Both the position numbers and the translations under genes were made by a program. Of a stretch of DNA of 64,000 nt, positions 1 through 11,859 are shown piece after piece. Source of the DNA: Tolypeutes matacus (Eukaryota > Chordata > Mammalia > Cingulata > Chlamyphoridae); contig JAKSZT010000142.1 of assembly GCA_026826555.1 (NCBI GenBank), positions 1,039,591 to 1,103,590 of the forward strand, read 5' to 3'. Each line of letters starts with the position of its first letter. Within the stretch, counting starts at the first letter, position 1. The notes beneath the pieces are model-generated. The model had not been told where the DNA came from. It saw only the letters and a program-made list of their open reading frames with translations, and made no database searches.

Positions 1-380
1 TGGTTGCCATGAAGGCCTATGGGTAGGCTAATTTAGGGTTCAACATTTGCTCTGTTCACACAAGGTCCAAGGGGTGCCAGGCAGCCAGCTCCCCAGAAAA
101 TAAAACTTTTTCGCCCCCGCCCCCGGCTCCAAATGGCCGTTTTATTTTTTATTTCTGTAACCGCGGGGCTCAGCCGCCTGTGCCAACCTCCACCGGCAGC
201 CTCAAAACTCACGAATCTCCACCGTTCGGTCCACGCCGCCGATCCGCGCAGATAGATGTCCCAAACTTCTCACTCCACGCGTGCACAGCACAGACCCCCG
301 GGTAGGACCCCGTCCCCAATCCGCCTTGCTCTGGGAGCTTGCAGTGTGCGCCCTCCTATACCAACGCCATCTTGCCGCCT
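1..380 (-). mobile_element. CpG-rich 5' end of an L1-like element (5' UTR), cut by window edge
   Basis: The stretch is far richer in G, C and CpG than anything around it. Read on the minus strand it begins near position 380 with 'ggcggcaagatggcg', resembling the 'aagatggcg' starts of mammalian L1 5' UTRs. The remainder of the element would lie left of position 1, so neither target duplication nor ORFs can be seen. High CpG retention suggests a fairly recent insertion. An endogenous retroviral LTR is an alternative. Confidence 0.42.
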
Positions 381-563
381 GTCTAATTCACTTTAAATTC
401 CTAATCCTTATCGCATGCATTCTCTGAAAAATTGTTTACCCTCCAGTTAAAGCTGTTAGTCTGCTGTTCTTTGAAGATCCTTAAAGACCACTTGTCCTTC
501 CTTGGAGGTGGCAGGGTAAGAACACTCTGTCAAAACAGAATTCTTTCATACATGAATATTCTT

Positions 564-786
564 ATTTATTTATTTATTTATCCCCCTCTTGCTGCCTGTG
601 CTCACTGTTTCCATTTGCTTTGCGTTTTTCTGTGTCTGCTTGCCTCCCTTTGTTGCATCATCTTGCTGTTTCAGCTCAACACGCTGCGTGGGCCGACTTG
701 CCTTCACCAGGAGGCCCCGGGAATCGAAATCGGGGTCTCCCATATGGTAAATGGGAGTCCAACCAATTGAGCCACAGCCACTAACC
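564..786 (-). mobile_element. DAS-type SINE, chimeric form
   Basis: The minus strand has a tRNA-like head at the right ('gtggctcaattggttgg', then a B-box-like gattcccgggg region near 715) followed by an unrelated ~120-nt body and a T-rich (A-rich in sense) tail at the left. An 11-bp target duplication, tgaatattctt, flanks it at 553-563 and 787-797. The layout matches the tRNA-Ala plus unrelated body subfamilies described for armadillo DAS-SINEs. Confidence 0.8.
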
Positions 787-799
787 TGAATATTCTTTT

Positions 800-1190
800 T
801 GAGTCAATATTTCTGTGTGGAGACTTATTGGCTTACAGTGTTAATTCCCAAAGGAGTCTATGATTTATATTATATGAGTATAAGTTGCCATATAGCTCAG
901 TAATACAAAGCACACTTCTGCTTTCTTGGCTTTTTTTCAGAAAAATAAACTACTATAGAGGGACCAGTTTTTCTTAAGACACATAAAATGCACTTATTTG
1001 ATATAATTTCAATGAAAAATCTATTTCACATGTTAAAACATGTTTTATGAAATAAGATACTGCATCTTTTGGAGAGTGGTGCTTAAGATAATAACGGGTC
1101 CTGTTATAATAATAATAATAATATCAGTAACAATAATCATTCATTTCTTATTAAGGTAAGTTACAGTTCCAAGATGAATTTTGGGTTCAT
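800..1190. other. AT-rich intergenic DNA
   Basis: No gene or recognisable repeat was seen, apart from a short (aat)n run near 1109-1123. Confidence 0.6.
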
Positions 1191-2144
1191 TTATATTTTG
1201 TGAGCAGTATGATCAGTCCTGAAGACTTTCCTCAAAGCAACCTTCATCTCTTTGTTCCTGAGGCTATAAATTAGAGGATTACAGAGACCTGTTATCTCAG
1301 AATAAAACAAGATCACAGATTTTTACATTTTCATTGGGTGTCCTGATCCAGGACTGACATTCATCACTATAAGAGAACCAGAAAAACAGGAACACCACAG
1401 CCAGATAAGAAGCACAAGTGGAGAAAGCCTTGTGTTTATCAGTCCTTGAGGACATCTGTAAAACAGTCAGAATCACCAGAATATAGGAGAAAAGGATAAA
1501 GAGAAAAGTGCAAACCATGAAGATAGCATTGAAAGTAGAGTAAATAAGCTGTGTGGTGGAATCTTCAGAACAGGACAGTGCCATAAAAGGGGCAGGATAA
1601 CACACGAAATGTTGGATGATATTTGGGCCATAATAAGGCAACTGTGAAATGAGAACAACTGGGGTTAGGACGAGGATGAAACCAAACAATCATCCGAAGA
1701 TGAGGAGGCCAGTGCACAGCTCTTTAGTCATGATGCGTGGATAATGCAGAGGACGGCAGATGGCAAGGTACCTGTCCAAGGCCATGAAGCAAAGGTAGAA
1801 GCCCTCATCACACCCAAAAGAGAAGAAGAAATAAAACTGTGTAAAACAACACACAAAGGAGTTGGACTGACTTGTGGAGAGAAAGTTGACCTACATGTTA
1901 GTGATGGTCGTGGTGACATAACAAATTTCCAGGAAAGAGAATTCCCCAGGAGGATGTACATGGGGGTGTGAAGGCACCGGTCCCACCACACAGTGCAGGC
2001 TATGGCTGAGTTCCCCATCAGAGTCAGAGCGTAGGTGACTGAGAAGAGTCAGAAGAGGAGGAGCTGCATTTCTGGGCTTGAGGGAAAGCCAATGAGGCTA
2101 ATCTGGTTAACAGAATTGGTGATTTCTCTTCTGGACACATTCAT
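1191..2144 (-). pseudogene. Olfactory receptor pseudogene, OR11-like
   Basis: Class II olfactory receptor remnant, once a seven-transmembrane GPCR of olfactory neurons. From a start at 2144 the minus strand shows MNVSRR, GNSAIA (TM1), LHTPMYILLGN (TM2), MALDRYLAICRPLHY (end of TM3), LISQLPYYGPNIIQHF (loop 2), KAFSTCASYLAVV (TM6) and [13 protein letters not shown] (TM7), ending at a TAA at 1191. It is broken: stops at 2049-2051 (TM1), 1891-1893 and 1690-1692, a frameshift in TM2 near 1940, and further frame loss around TM6-TM7 (about 1300-1390), where a 'VSPGSGHP'-like segment lies in another frame. The motifs resemble the intact receptor at 47.2-48.2 kb, placing it in the OR11 family; the exact member is uncertain. 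A splice-acceptor-like 'atcttccag' still precedes the start (AG at 2149-2150). Confidence 0.92.
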
Positions 2145-2149
2145 TAGTC

Positions 2150-2560
2150 TGGAAGATATGGAGATGGGCAAATGTTATCAAAGTTTAATTAAGAATGTTG
2201 TTTTCTTTTTCCTGAAGACATCATATGCCAGTTATCTGATAAACTAGTAAACAATGAAGTTTCTGCTAAAGAAACAAAATGTGATTTCACAACCTGTTTT
2301 CAAAGTGTATTATTTCGTTTTAATAATATGCACATAAATAATAAAAAGACAATGTGTTTGGGGCAAACATTAAATAAACTCAGGATTCAGGATTACACAT
2401 ACAGAATGTAAGCATTGTCATTTTGATATCACTTAGCCTTTGTTTGTATGTATCCTCATATATTTACCATATAGGGTATATTATGAGCAAATCAGCATTT
2501 GTGAAAGTTCTTTCTAAAGAATTCTATAAAGTCAATTTATTTTAATTAATCAGAGTGGTA
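2150..2560. other. 5' flank of the olfactory receptor pseudogene
   Basis: AT-rich and without ORFs or repeats I recognise. It would have contained the 5' UTR intron of the receptor. Confidence 0.5.
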
Positions 2561-2679
2561 AAAATAACAAAGGAAGTTCAAATCATATCAACACCTTTCA
2601 AAAGCCTCTGTCTCACTGTGGTACAGAGCACAGAGAATGTTACTCTTCGTTCCCACGGTGTTATAAAGTGATGATTAAA

Positions 2680-3030
2680 GGGCCTTTCTGGTTCTAGGAT
2701 ATATGTCCTTTTATAGTACCATATCCAAGACGTTTGGTATATAAAAATTACTTTCTCTAGCCTGCTGGATCCATCTCCATCACATAGGGATGAATCGTAC
2801 ATTTTGGTACCTAAAATCTCTGGTTAAAAGTTTTGATATACTCCTATATGAATGTATGAACTAGGTATGCCATTTGGGGGGGGTAACTGACCTTAAAGAG
2901 AGCAGTTGACCTGAGTGTTGGACTGATGAATATGGCTAGACTTGGCCAATTTTGCTGCAAAAAAAAGTTGTAAAGTAGATAAAAACTTTTTATTTGTTTG
3001 TAGGTTTCCATATTACTTCCTTCATAGCTG
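2680..3030. repeat. Diverged duplicate of 37.55-37.74 plus 38.39-38.61 kb
   Basis: Several blocks recur in the same order near 37.6-38.6 kb: gatatatg.ccttttata, ctctggttaaa.a.tttgat.tactcc, then tgaat.tatgaactag.tatgcc, cagt.gacctgag and gtttccatatt. The two copies are clearly diverged. The other copy is split by a solo LTR exactly where this copy is continuous (near 2844). An old segmental duplication or an uncharacterised dispersed repeat could explain this. Confidence 0.6.
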
Positions 3031-3199
3031 CTTCAATTCTTGGTCTGTGATTTTTTTTGTCCCTATTAAACATATATCTGGCACTATAAAAATACCCATC
3101 ACAGGCAATTCTATAGGGACAACCTTGAAACATGGAATATGTTGCTTCACTCCAGTCCTTGGTTGTCACATTTGGCACCTGATGTGTAAGGACTGCTAC

Positions 3200-5100
3200 T
3201 TATAGGTTCTCATTGTCTGTGTGGCTATGTAGATTGTGTCTATTACATCTGCATACAAGCTGTCAGTTCAGTCTATTTGTTATCCATAAAAAAAAATCAC
3301 ATCATATCAGTGGCAACGTAAGCTCAGTACCATAGTTTCTCAAAAAGGAAGAGGTTTTTGTTCTGGTGGACAAAATTTCTACCTTGATCTCTTGTGATTG
3401 TGTAGTACAATTCATAAAAAGCTTATTTAGGATTTTTTTGCTGAACAATTTTATGATTTTCTCAGCTGAGGTTGTGTTATCTAGTCTGGACACAGCAAGC
3501 TATGATGTTAAAGATTCTTGGTCATTCCCCAAAAATTCTAGAAATGAAAAACAAAGTGCCTTTAAGTTGAGAATATTTAAATTGCACTTATGTATAGATA
3601 CTGACTGTAAAATTTATATAAGCAAAAAGAGAGTAAACATAAGTATATGAATATTAATGTAAGAGGCAATTGATATTAATAAGTTTCAAAGATATCCTTA
3701 CCTATGTGATGTTCACAAATTATTCTGCTGAATTCTTTTGTGAAGAAAATATTCACTCACACAGGTCTTGGTGGTTATACAATTTCTTTATAACTTGTTC
3801 GGCTGATTTTTAAAACTCATTTTATCTTTTGTTCTTTATACTCTCACCTGTGCCCTAGTTCCTCAGGACCCTATTTTCAACTATCTCAGTTAGTCATTTC
3901 TTTGATTTTGGGACCCTAGCAATGTCATATCAAATCTATATCAATACCATCTTGTTTAGGTGTCTTTTAAAAGTATTTCTTGGGGATACTAATTGTATAA
4001 AGTCACAATCCAAAGAACATCTTATAAATGCAACAAACAAAAAGCACACATATGATGAATGAATGGTTTTGTCATTTAAGGAAGTGCTATTTTACATAAA
4101 ACCAAAGTATATTAAACTAGTGAAACTGAGAGCAAGATATAGGCTAAGGAGATAAGTTATCAGTGGATTCAGAAGTTTGCTGTATTTTCTCTAATGAAGA
4201 AGCAAAAAATAATAATATTGATAATAAATCTACCAGAAATTTATCAATTACACAAGTTACATGAAACCCTCAGTCCTTTTTGTGAATATTATTCAATAAT
4301 ATTTTAAAAGGGTAAGGACACGAGATGACAATATTTCCCAAGACTCAGGGAAACAAGAAGGTATTTTCAAGATTCTCTGCCTGCATTTATTCTAATTAAA
4401 TACTTACATTCTCAGAGCAAGAAGAAGGCACTTGCCAGTAAATCCACTTATGCAGAACACCCGGCATTTGTTGCAATATGGTATGCAGTTTTAAGTCACT
4501 CCTCAGATCTGTATGGGGTGAGAAACGTGTGAGAATTCTGAAGAAGTGGCTGATTTTACAACCTGCCATGAGCTGCAAATAGTGAATCTTAAAAGATTTT
4601 TTTCTCCCCATTTTCTAAACTTATATTTATGGTCAAGATGAAAACCCAGATGAAGGTACTGTACATATATACTTATTTCCTTTCATCATGGCCTTTCGAG
4701 ATTTGGGCCACTTTCCCCTGATAGCTTTAAAAGTATTTGTTCAACATTTGAGATCCTTTTAAGAATTTTATCTATAATGAAATCTCAATCCTTGCAATTC
4801 CCTGAGGAAACGTGCACTTACAGAACTAGATTCTCATTTTCTCTTATGCTTCTAGTAACCAGGTATTGCAAAAGGTTTCTGGGAGAGTAATTAAATAGTA
4901 AAAGAGCTTGCCTTAATAGTTATAAAAGGACCCCCCATTTCTATTTAGACCCCCCATTTCTATTGGGTCTTTAGACTCCCCCATTTCTATTTTGAAGTTA
5001 ATACTTTGTCCACCAATATTCTCATTTTTATTGTTTAGAGACATGTCAATTGCATTTTTTGACAGCCACTAAAATAGCATTTTAAGTGCTATAGTGGTAT
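3200..5100. other. Intergenic DNA without recognised genes
   Basis: AT-rich, with only short chance ORFs. A small imperfect tandem repeat of a 'ccccccatttctatt' unit occurs three times at about 4931-4995. I recognise no conserved coding motif. Confidence 0.5.
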
Positions 5101-5545
5101 AGGGTTATTCAACAAACATTTATTGAGTGCTTTAGAGACACTGTGGATACAGTGATAAAGAAAGCAAAAAAAAAATTCCTGCATACATAAGGCAATTGAA
5201 TTTAATTGGTGCGGCAACAGAAAGTAAAAAAATTCAAAGTGAAAAAGTAAATTGTAGCTATTTTTTCATTTGTGAAAAATGAAGCATGGGGATGGAATGG
5301 GGCATCAGAGTTGACATTAGGCCTTGTAATTTTAGATAAGGTTAAGGAAAGCCTAACAGAGATGTTAACATTTGAGCACAGACTTGAAAACATGTAGGAG
5401 CAAACCATGAGGGTATTGAGAGTATTATTTCAGGCAGGGAACAGCTAATGCTAGGTACCAGAGTATTTCCATGGTATTGGCTGATGAGCAAGGAGGCTAG
5501 TATGCTGGAACAGTGAACTGAGGTTGTTGAACAAGTTATATTAAC
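5100..5545 (-). repeat. L2-type ancient LINE fragment
   Basis: Begins 'ttcaacaaacatttattgagtgctt', the reverse complement of the conserved L2 3' end, and continues with the eroded 'caggcagggaacagc ... aaggaggctagtatgctgg' block typical of old mammalian LINE copies. Confidence 0.5.
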
Positions 5546-5717
5546 TCCCAGTCCTATTATCTCCATATCTTCTTTGCATAACTCAGAACTTTATTGTAGT
5601 CTTCAATTCAAATTGTGAATTTTGCAAGTTTTCCAGATTTTAATCTTAATTGCTTTTCCCATCTAAACTATTAGAATTTAGTCAGCATCTTCACAAAACA
5701 TCCTCCAAAATGGTTTT

Positions 5718-5935
5718 GTTTTTTTAATTTTTAAACAAATCAATTTTATTGGTGCATATTAATAAAGCATACAATCCATCCAAAGTGTACAATCAATCTT
5801 ATTTGACATAGTCACATAGTTGTGTGTTCATCACTTCAATCATTATTAGAGCATTTTCATTATTTCAATAATAATAATAATAATAAACAAAAACCAACCA
5901 AAAAAAATGCATCACCTTTTAATCTCTCTGTGCTT
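5718..5935 (-). mobile_element. 5'-truncated L1 3' end
   Basis: Starts as 'taaacaaatcaattttattgg ... attaataaagc ... tccatccaaagtgtacaatcaa'. This is the reverse complement of the last ~200 bp of the full-length L1 ending at 33203, so it is a tail-only insertion of that L1 lineage. Confidence 0.75.
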
Positions 5936-5954
5936 CCCCTGCTGGCTATTCTTG

Positions 5955-6075
5955 CATATTTTAAAGCAGTTTTATTGCGATATATTCATATACCATACAA
6001 TCCATCCAAAGTGTATAATCAATGGCTTTTAGTATAATCACAATGTTGTGCATTCATCACCACAAAATTGATTTT
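5955..6075 (-). mobile_element. Second L1 3'-end fragment
   Basis: Repeats 'ttttattgcgatatattcatataccatacaatccatccaaagtgtataatcaatgg', overlapping in content with the adjacent fragment but diverged. It is a separate, probably older, tail fragment of the same kind. Confidence 0.6.
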
Positions 6076-6079
6076 TTCT

Positions 6080-7970
6080 TAGTACAATCATACTGATTCT
6101 CTGAAATCTTAATTGTGAGCTATATTTTGAATTGCAGATAGTTTCAGTGACAGACTGGAATGTGAAAAAGTAAATAAAGCAGCTGCTATGTTTGATATAA
6201 ATGCTTTATTTTTAAATTTCTGAGACAGATTTTTAAAATTTCCTGTTTCCAGTGATGGAAGGAAGCATAACAGAATGCAAGAGAATGGGTCATCTTACAG
6301 CACTTTTTTCATGATTATGTTAGACAGTGCTGTATTTTATCCTTTCACCATGGATGCTTATTCACTACTTGTGATACAATAAATTATTAATAAACAAATG
6401 TTTCGTAGTTCAATTTTCTACTTTCCTTCCTTCTGTTCCATAGGTGTTGATCTCAAGAGCACTCCCTATTGAACCTCCTACATGTTAATCTCTATCATAG
6501 TCTGCTTCTTCAGAAACCCAACCCATGTCAGAAGTCTGAGAAATCTGGTGCTGGGAGATTTTGGAGCTGGCAATGAGGATTCAGTCACTGGTAGTTTGTG
6601 GAGCACAGATATCACTTTGCATGAGGTAACATCAATTGTTAAAACTTTCACCAGTGGATTGCCATTTTATACACAAGAGCAGTCAAATTGAATACTATTT
6701 CTAAGTTTGATTGATTTCTGGAAAGAGACAAAGAAAAACCTGACAGTGATTAATTAACAATTAAAAGCTAATTTGACAACCAGAGGTCCTTCTTGGTAGG
6801 ATATAAAGATTCTCTCTTCTCCTTTAGTGGGACAGCAGAAAAAGCTAAGAACTATGTCTTGGATTTAATGTTAGAGTAGCCGAGCTCCAAAAAAGGTTAA
6901 ACTCCTAAACAAGGTAGTTTTATTAAGCCAAGGTCAGGGGCTGGATGGGAAAGAATGGGACCCTGCTACATAATATGGAGACATCTGGGTTAATGCCCCC
7001 AAACTCTTGATTTCTCTAAACTATCTGAGTTTGTAGAAATGATCCACACCCCATTATTAAAGATTAACATTCTTTCCTTGCTTGAGGTTGATGCAGAGGC
7101 CTTTCCTACATAAAAACATGGACAGACACTCAAGGATGTGCTCCACCTCCTTTCTGACCAGTTGCCCAAAAACTAGGGTTGTCACTCCATACCAGCAAGA
7201 GACAGGCTCGATTTAAGGGAGGAAAGAGACTGTATTCCAAAGAGCCTGCAAAATCTAGACAGCATATACTGGCAGGTACCAAGAGAATACAAGGAAATTG
7301 GATTGTAATGGTGCATGAACAATGGCTAAATATAAAGTTGGATAAATGAGAATTTATCTATTTGGGAGCATTCACCTGAGAAACAAGGTATAGCACCCTG
7401 TCAAGGATGTCAGATGATGAGAACGCACTTCAAGGATTGCTCCTAGAAGCATGGAAAAGGTGATCGTCCTCGCTAAGAAAGGCAAAAAATGCCAGAATTT
7501 CTGTGAAGGAAGAAGGGTTTAAAACTTAGAAAATAAGCACACTTTTTGAGAGGCAGAAAACCTTCCCAGAGGAATTGTTCCTGGGAACTCCTCTTGAGAA
7601 ATGTTGGACACGGGATCTGAGAAGACACTGAAACACAATGGGCCAGGTAATAAGTTGAGTCTTGGCCAAGATCCAGCTCACAATATGCCCAGAGGGTCCA
7701 TTGGCCAACTGATGATCATTTCCCCATCCCTAAATTTATTATTGGAATAGGTATACTTGGTAATTGGCCTAACACACATATTCATTAATTTTTGGGGTAG
7801 AAGATATCATGAGTATCATAGGAAATCTTTGAAACTGCCCTACACTCCACTGGTCAAGGCAGAAAATAAGTAATTTTGCATCCTGCCATCTTTAGAAACC
7901 TAAAAGATGCAGAAGTGGTAGTCCACATCATATCTCCATTTTATTCACCAATTGGCCCTATCAAAAACAT
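6080..7970. other. Intergenic DNA, probably degraded ERV flank
   Basis: No ORF of interest. The part nearest 7970 leads directly into the ERVL-like pol remnant and may be its eroded upstream region, but I cannot assign gag or an LTR with confidence. Confidence 0.4.
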
Positions 7971-7974
7971 TCAT

Positions 7975-8520
7975 ATCCATCATGGACTACTTTAAGATCA
8001 ATGAATTAGTAGCATTAAATGCAGCTTCTGTGCCAGATGTTGTATTTTTGAAAAAGCAGTTTAACATAGCCCAAGTGTGATATGTATGCATTGATCTGGC
8101 AATTTACTCTTTTCCATCCCTTTCAGAAAAAGAATCAGAAAGAGTTCTCATTCATCTGGAACAGGCAGAAAATCTATGTTAATCCTCCCACCCTCCATGA
8201 TGATATGGTTCAATAAGACCTCAAATGACTACACATTAGAATAGTGGTTGTGACTTCTAATAGGTACCTACTAAGGCAAGTGCATTAGTGAACAAGTTGA
8301 CCAAATGGCTTCTCAACCTGACTATAATGGCAGTAATGATGACCATAAGAACCATGGCAAGGGTTGCTTTTCTGAATGTACTGGAGCATTGACAGAAAGA
8401 AAACGACAAGCTCAGGTCTTTAAACTCTCAGTTCAATTCATGGTCAAAGATATAGAAAACTTATATGGCAGCCATAAAAGTATTTTGTGTAGTCACAGGG
8501 CTGATCTTGCTGTAAATTAG
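7975..8520 (+). pseudogene. ERVL-class endogenous retrovirus pol remnant (reverse transcriptase region)
   Basis: A conceptual plus-strand reading from about 7980 contains a DY..IN..VALNA block followed by SVPDVVFLKKQ and then, after an in-frame stop, a CIDLA segment. The order and spacing match the fingers/palm entry of ERVL-type reverse transcriptases, where a conserved 'VPDVV' precedes the catalytic-aspartate 'IDLA' block. Further stops follow, and the stretch to about 8520 is only weakly interpretable. It is a fossil without coding capacity. No LTR pair is identified. Confidence 0.5.
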
Positions 8521-8677
8521 ATTCAAAATTTAATTGTGCCAATTGCAGGATCACAAAATGCAGTGTCTCACCAATATTTCATGTGAATATGCAGCCATTG
8601 GTTGGAAAGAGTGTATACTGAAAGAAATACCACTGGTTTGGATTATAAGGAGCAGAGACAATTCAAATTTAGAAGAT

Positions 8678-8782
8678 GGGGAAGTGGATGTGGCTCAAGT
8701 GGCTGGGCATCCATCTACCATATGGAAGGACCCGGGTTCAATCCCCTGGACCTCCTGGTAAAAAAAAAAAAAAAAAAAAAAA
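8678..8782 (+). mobile_element. DAS-type SINE monomer
   Basis: Sense-oriented copy: 'ggggaagtggatgtggctcaagtggctgg' supplies the A-box-like head, 'gggttcaatccc' is a B box, and a 22-nt poly-A run ends it at about 8782. Short matching 'aagatg' sequences flank it. Confidence 0.88.
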
Positions 8783-8785
8783 GAT

Positions 8786-9370
8786 GCTTCATGTGTCCCC
8801 AAATTTTCATAAGGACAAAACAGACTAAGAAAGTAATTCAGCTACAAACTCAAGCCATTTCTTATGGGAAAGGAAAATGATTTGGGGTGTGTGTGCTAAG
8901 AGCCTAGAAGACAGAGCCAATAGCCACAAAGAATCATTCCCATAGGGCAGAACTAAGCCCAACTCAATATGCATTCTCTGTCCCTGGAAAAGGGGCAATT
9001 GGTGCCATTTGTCCAATCATATTTCAGAATTTCTAAGGTGTTCTGCTTTGTGTCTTCTGACTCTTCTTTTTACACTAGAAACAATCTCAAAATTACTGGA
9101 AAGTTGGAAGTATAGTACAAAACACTTTTTCCCTGGTCCATCTGAGATTAAGTTGCCTACCTGTAACCTCACCATACCCAAATAGTCTACTGTTCATTTC
9201 TAAGAAATGAGGGCATTCTCCTATATAATCTAATATAATCATTGAAATCAAGAAATATGCATTGATACTTCACTACCATTTAATTCTTAGAACCTCATTA
9301 AAGTTTTTCCAATTGTCTTATTAACGTCTTGGTAGGAAAATAATCCAGTTTAGAATTATGCATTTTAGTT
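8786..9370. other. Intergenic DNA
   Basis: No gene, RNA or repeat recognised. Confidence 0.5.
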
Positions 9371-9374
9371 TGTA

Positions 9375-9745
9375 GTGGTGCTTATGTCTTCCAGGAAGTA
9401 GATGCCAAGACAGAGTTAGAAGTATAAGAGACTTATTGGGGCTAACGTCTGTAAAAGATAAAGAAGAGAGGTGGCAGGAGTAGCCAGGCAAAACCTTCAG
9501 ATTATGATGCCTATCTGACACGAGTGAAAGGAGGAGGAAAGGAAGAAGGATTAACTAGAGAGCCCAAGACTGTGGGGCAGTTCAAAGAAAGTCTTAGCTA
9601 TACCAGTGGGAAAGCTCTGGCTCAAAGATTGCTTGCCTGAGCCCAGACTTAGCACTTCCATCACAATGTTGACCAAGGAGTGGCTGCAGAAAGAACCTGG
9701 CCTTAGCTGAGATGTGCAGGGGATCCCAAATGAACTGTAGCTAGA
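9375..9745. repeat. Candidate ancient LTR fragment
   Basis: Contains 'agatgccaagacagagttagaagtataagagacttattggggc', a signature I associate with old mammalian ERVL-type LTRs. Both ends are unclear and no target duplication is visible. Confidence 0.28.
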
Positions 9746-9749
9746 GGTA

Positions 9750-10372
9750 GTCATGTAATTTCTCTTCTCATAGCATATCAGTAAGTTCTTTTTTGAAAAG
9801 AGATCTGATTGTCACACCTCTATGGTTGCCATAGTTGTCATGTTTCTTTAGTCTCTTGCAGTCTGTACCAGTTCCTCAGTCTTGCCTTGACTTTCATGAT
9901 CTTGACACTGGAAAGATTACAAACCAGTTATTTTGTATTTTGTTCTTCAGTTTGGGTTTATTTGATATACCTTAAGTTTAGATTCAGGTTATGTACCTTT
10001 GGCAGAAATACCAGGATAATGACACTGCATTCTTCTACAGCATTCTCTCATATGGAACCTGATTTCAATTCTTTCCATTTCTGATAATGTCCACTTGATT
10101 AACATAGTGTCTGCCAGACTATACTACCATAAAAGTATGCATTCTCCTTTGTTTTTAGCAGATTGTGATGAGGTTCTTTAAAACTATGTAATTATTTTGT
10201 TTCTCATAAAAATTCAAATTATTCATTTTTTTATTTACATCTGTATGGACTCATGGTTCCCTATTTTATTGAATAGTGTAAATCTGTTACTTTCACTAAC
10301 TTGATGCTGAAATTGTCCCTGATTTGACTGGTAAGAGCTCATTCGGCATTTCTTTTGTATTCTTTTGATATG
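9750..10372. other. Intergenic DNA
   Basis: AT-rich with no recognisable feature. Confidence 0.5.
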
Positions 10373-10387
10373 CCCCCATAAAGCTTT

Positions 10388-10482
10388 TTTTTTTTTTTTT
10401 TTTACCGGAAGGTACCGGGGATCGAACCACGGTCTCTCCATATGGTAGACGGACGCCGAACCTCTTGAGCCACATCCGTTTC
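10388..10482 (-). mobile_element. DAS-type SINE monomer
   Basis: Poly-T, then 'accggaaggtaccggggatcgaacc' and a head ending 'cacatccgtttcc' on the plus strand. Flanked by a perfect 15-bp target duplication, cccccataaagcttt (10373-10387 and 10483-10497). The sequence is close to the copies at 18.9 and 48.8 kb, suggesting a young subfamily. Confidence 0.92.
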
Positions 10483-10499
10483 CCCCCATAAAGCTTTAA

Positions 10500-11205
10500 G
10501 CAACTTCTTGCTTTATGGTGGAAAAAAAGATGTTCCAGGCTCATCCTGTACTTTCCATACTCCAGTGCTGAGATCATTTCCCTCCTTTTAATGGAACATG
10601 GTGGGTATGGTCATTATTTTTGTGATATAACTGTTTCTAGGGTATCACTGCTCATGGCTATTGGGGCATCACTGTCCACTCCCAATGACAGATTTATTTC
10701 TATATTTTCCTTTTATGTTGAGAATCATGAGTTCACACTGATACATTCAATTCTGTTGGAACACCACAGGGTTCATTCTAGTTTTCACTCTTTTGGTATT
10801 TGTTACTCCCTTTGCTGACAATAAGAAATGTAGCATCCATTATCCTTTATTTATTAACTCATTTGATAAATCCCTCTGTATGCCACCAGCCTTCAATTTT
10901 GATCAGTATGCTTTCCCTGTGCAGACAGTTCCATCATCCTGCTTGAGCACTGACACCTCACTTTAGGCTGTTCTTATTCTTGGACACTCTCCTAACCTTT
11001 CTCAATTTCTAAAATTGTATGCCCAATTCCCTCAAGGTATAGTTCTATATCACCTTTTTCTTCCAGACCTGATTGCTTTATTACTGAATTATTAAAAATG
11101 GAAGGAAAGAAGAAGATAAAAATAAATAGAAGAAAAAAAAACCTCCCTCCTTTTGAACAGGAATGAATATTGAAGTTATCTTGTCAAGTTACTGCATCTA
11201 AGAAC
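10500..11205. other. Intergenic DNA
   Basis: No gene recognised. The ORF at 10591-10818 has no family motif. Confidence 0.5.
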
Positions 11206-11209
11206 ACCA

Positions 11210-11855
11210 TTCACCATTTTAAATAACAAAATTCTGGACTAATATCTGATGTCATAGTGGGAAGAGCCTTTTGGGAAGAAGTTGAACGTATTTCACATGT
11301 GGGAAAAATGTGATTAGTCATGATCAGAGGGTGGACAGTGTTAAAATGTTTCCAAAGTTGGCCCAAAGAATATCTCCACCTTGCATGCCCTTTTGTAATA
11401 AGAACTTGCCATTTTCCCATCAAAACGTGGGATCCACTTCCCCTCTGCTTTAATAGGGTTTGGTTCTGATCCTTTTTTTAACCAACAGTTTGTGATGGAA
11501 GTGAATCTGAATAACTTCTGAGGTTGGCATTAAGAGATCTGAATCTTCCACCATTGCCAGTTGGAACATGTGGAGTAGTACCAAGAAGCTCCGTTTGACA
11601 GCAGGAACTGAGCATCTATTCAGTAGCCAGCACAAACAAACAGCCATTTAAGTGAGCTTTCCTGGCTGTTTTAGGTGCATTGAAGCCTCTAGATGACTAC
11701 AATTGGAGTCAATATCATATGGAACAAAAGAACTTCCCTGTTGGTTTGAGTATATCTCCAGAATAGTGATAGAGAACAAATGACTATAGTTGTTGTAAAT
11801 CACTAAGTTTTGGGTGGTTAATAATGCAGTTATAGATAACCAAAATAGAGGGACC
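11210..11855 (+). repeat. Ancient retroelement fragment, possibly LTR
   Basis: Its right end reads 'gttgtaaatcactaagttttgggtggttaataatgcag.tatagataacc', a terminal motif widespread in mammalian genomes at the ends of old LTR-type repeats. The left part (gggaagagccttttgggaag) is eroded and the left boundary is approximate. Confidence 0.35.
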
Positions 11856-11859
11856 TTGA

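Noticed and set aside
4931..4995. Three-copy 'ccccccatttctatt' repeat as a regulatory array
   Set aside because: Too short and imperfect; most simply replication slippage.
8678..8740. tRNA-like promoter boxes that might indicate a tRNA gene
   Set aside because: Followed by a SINE body and poly-A, with equivalent copies elsewhere; the clover-leaf is not intact.
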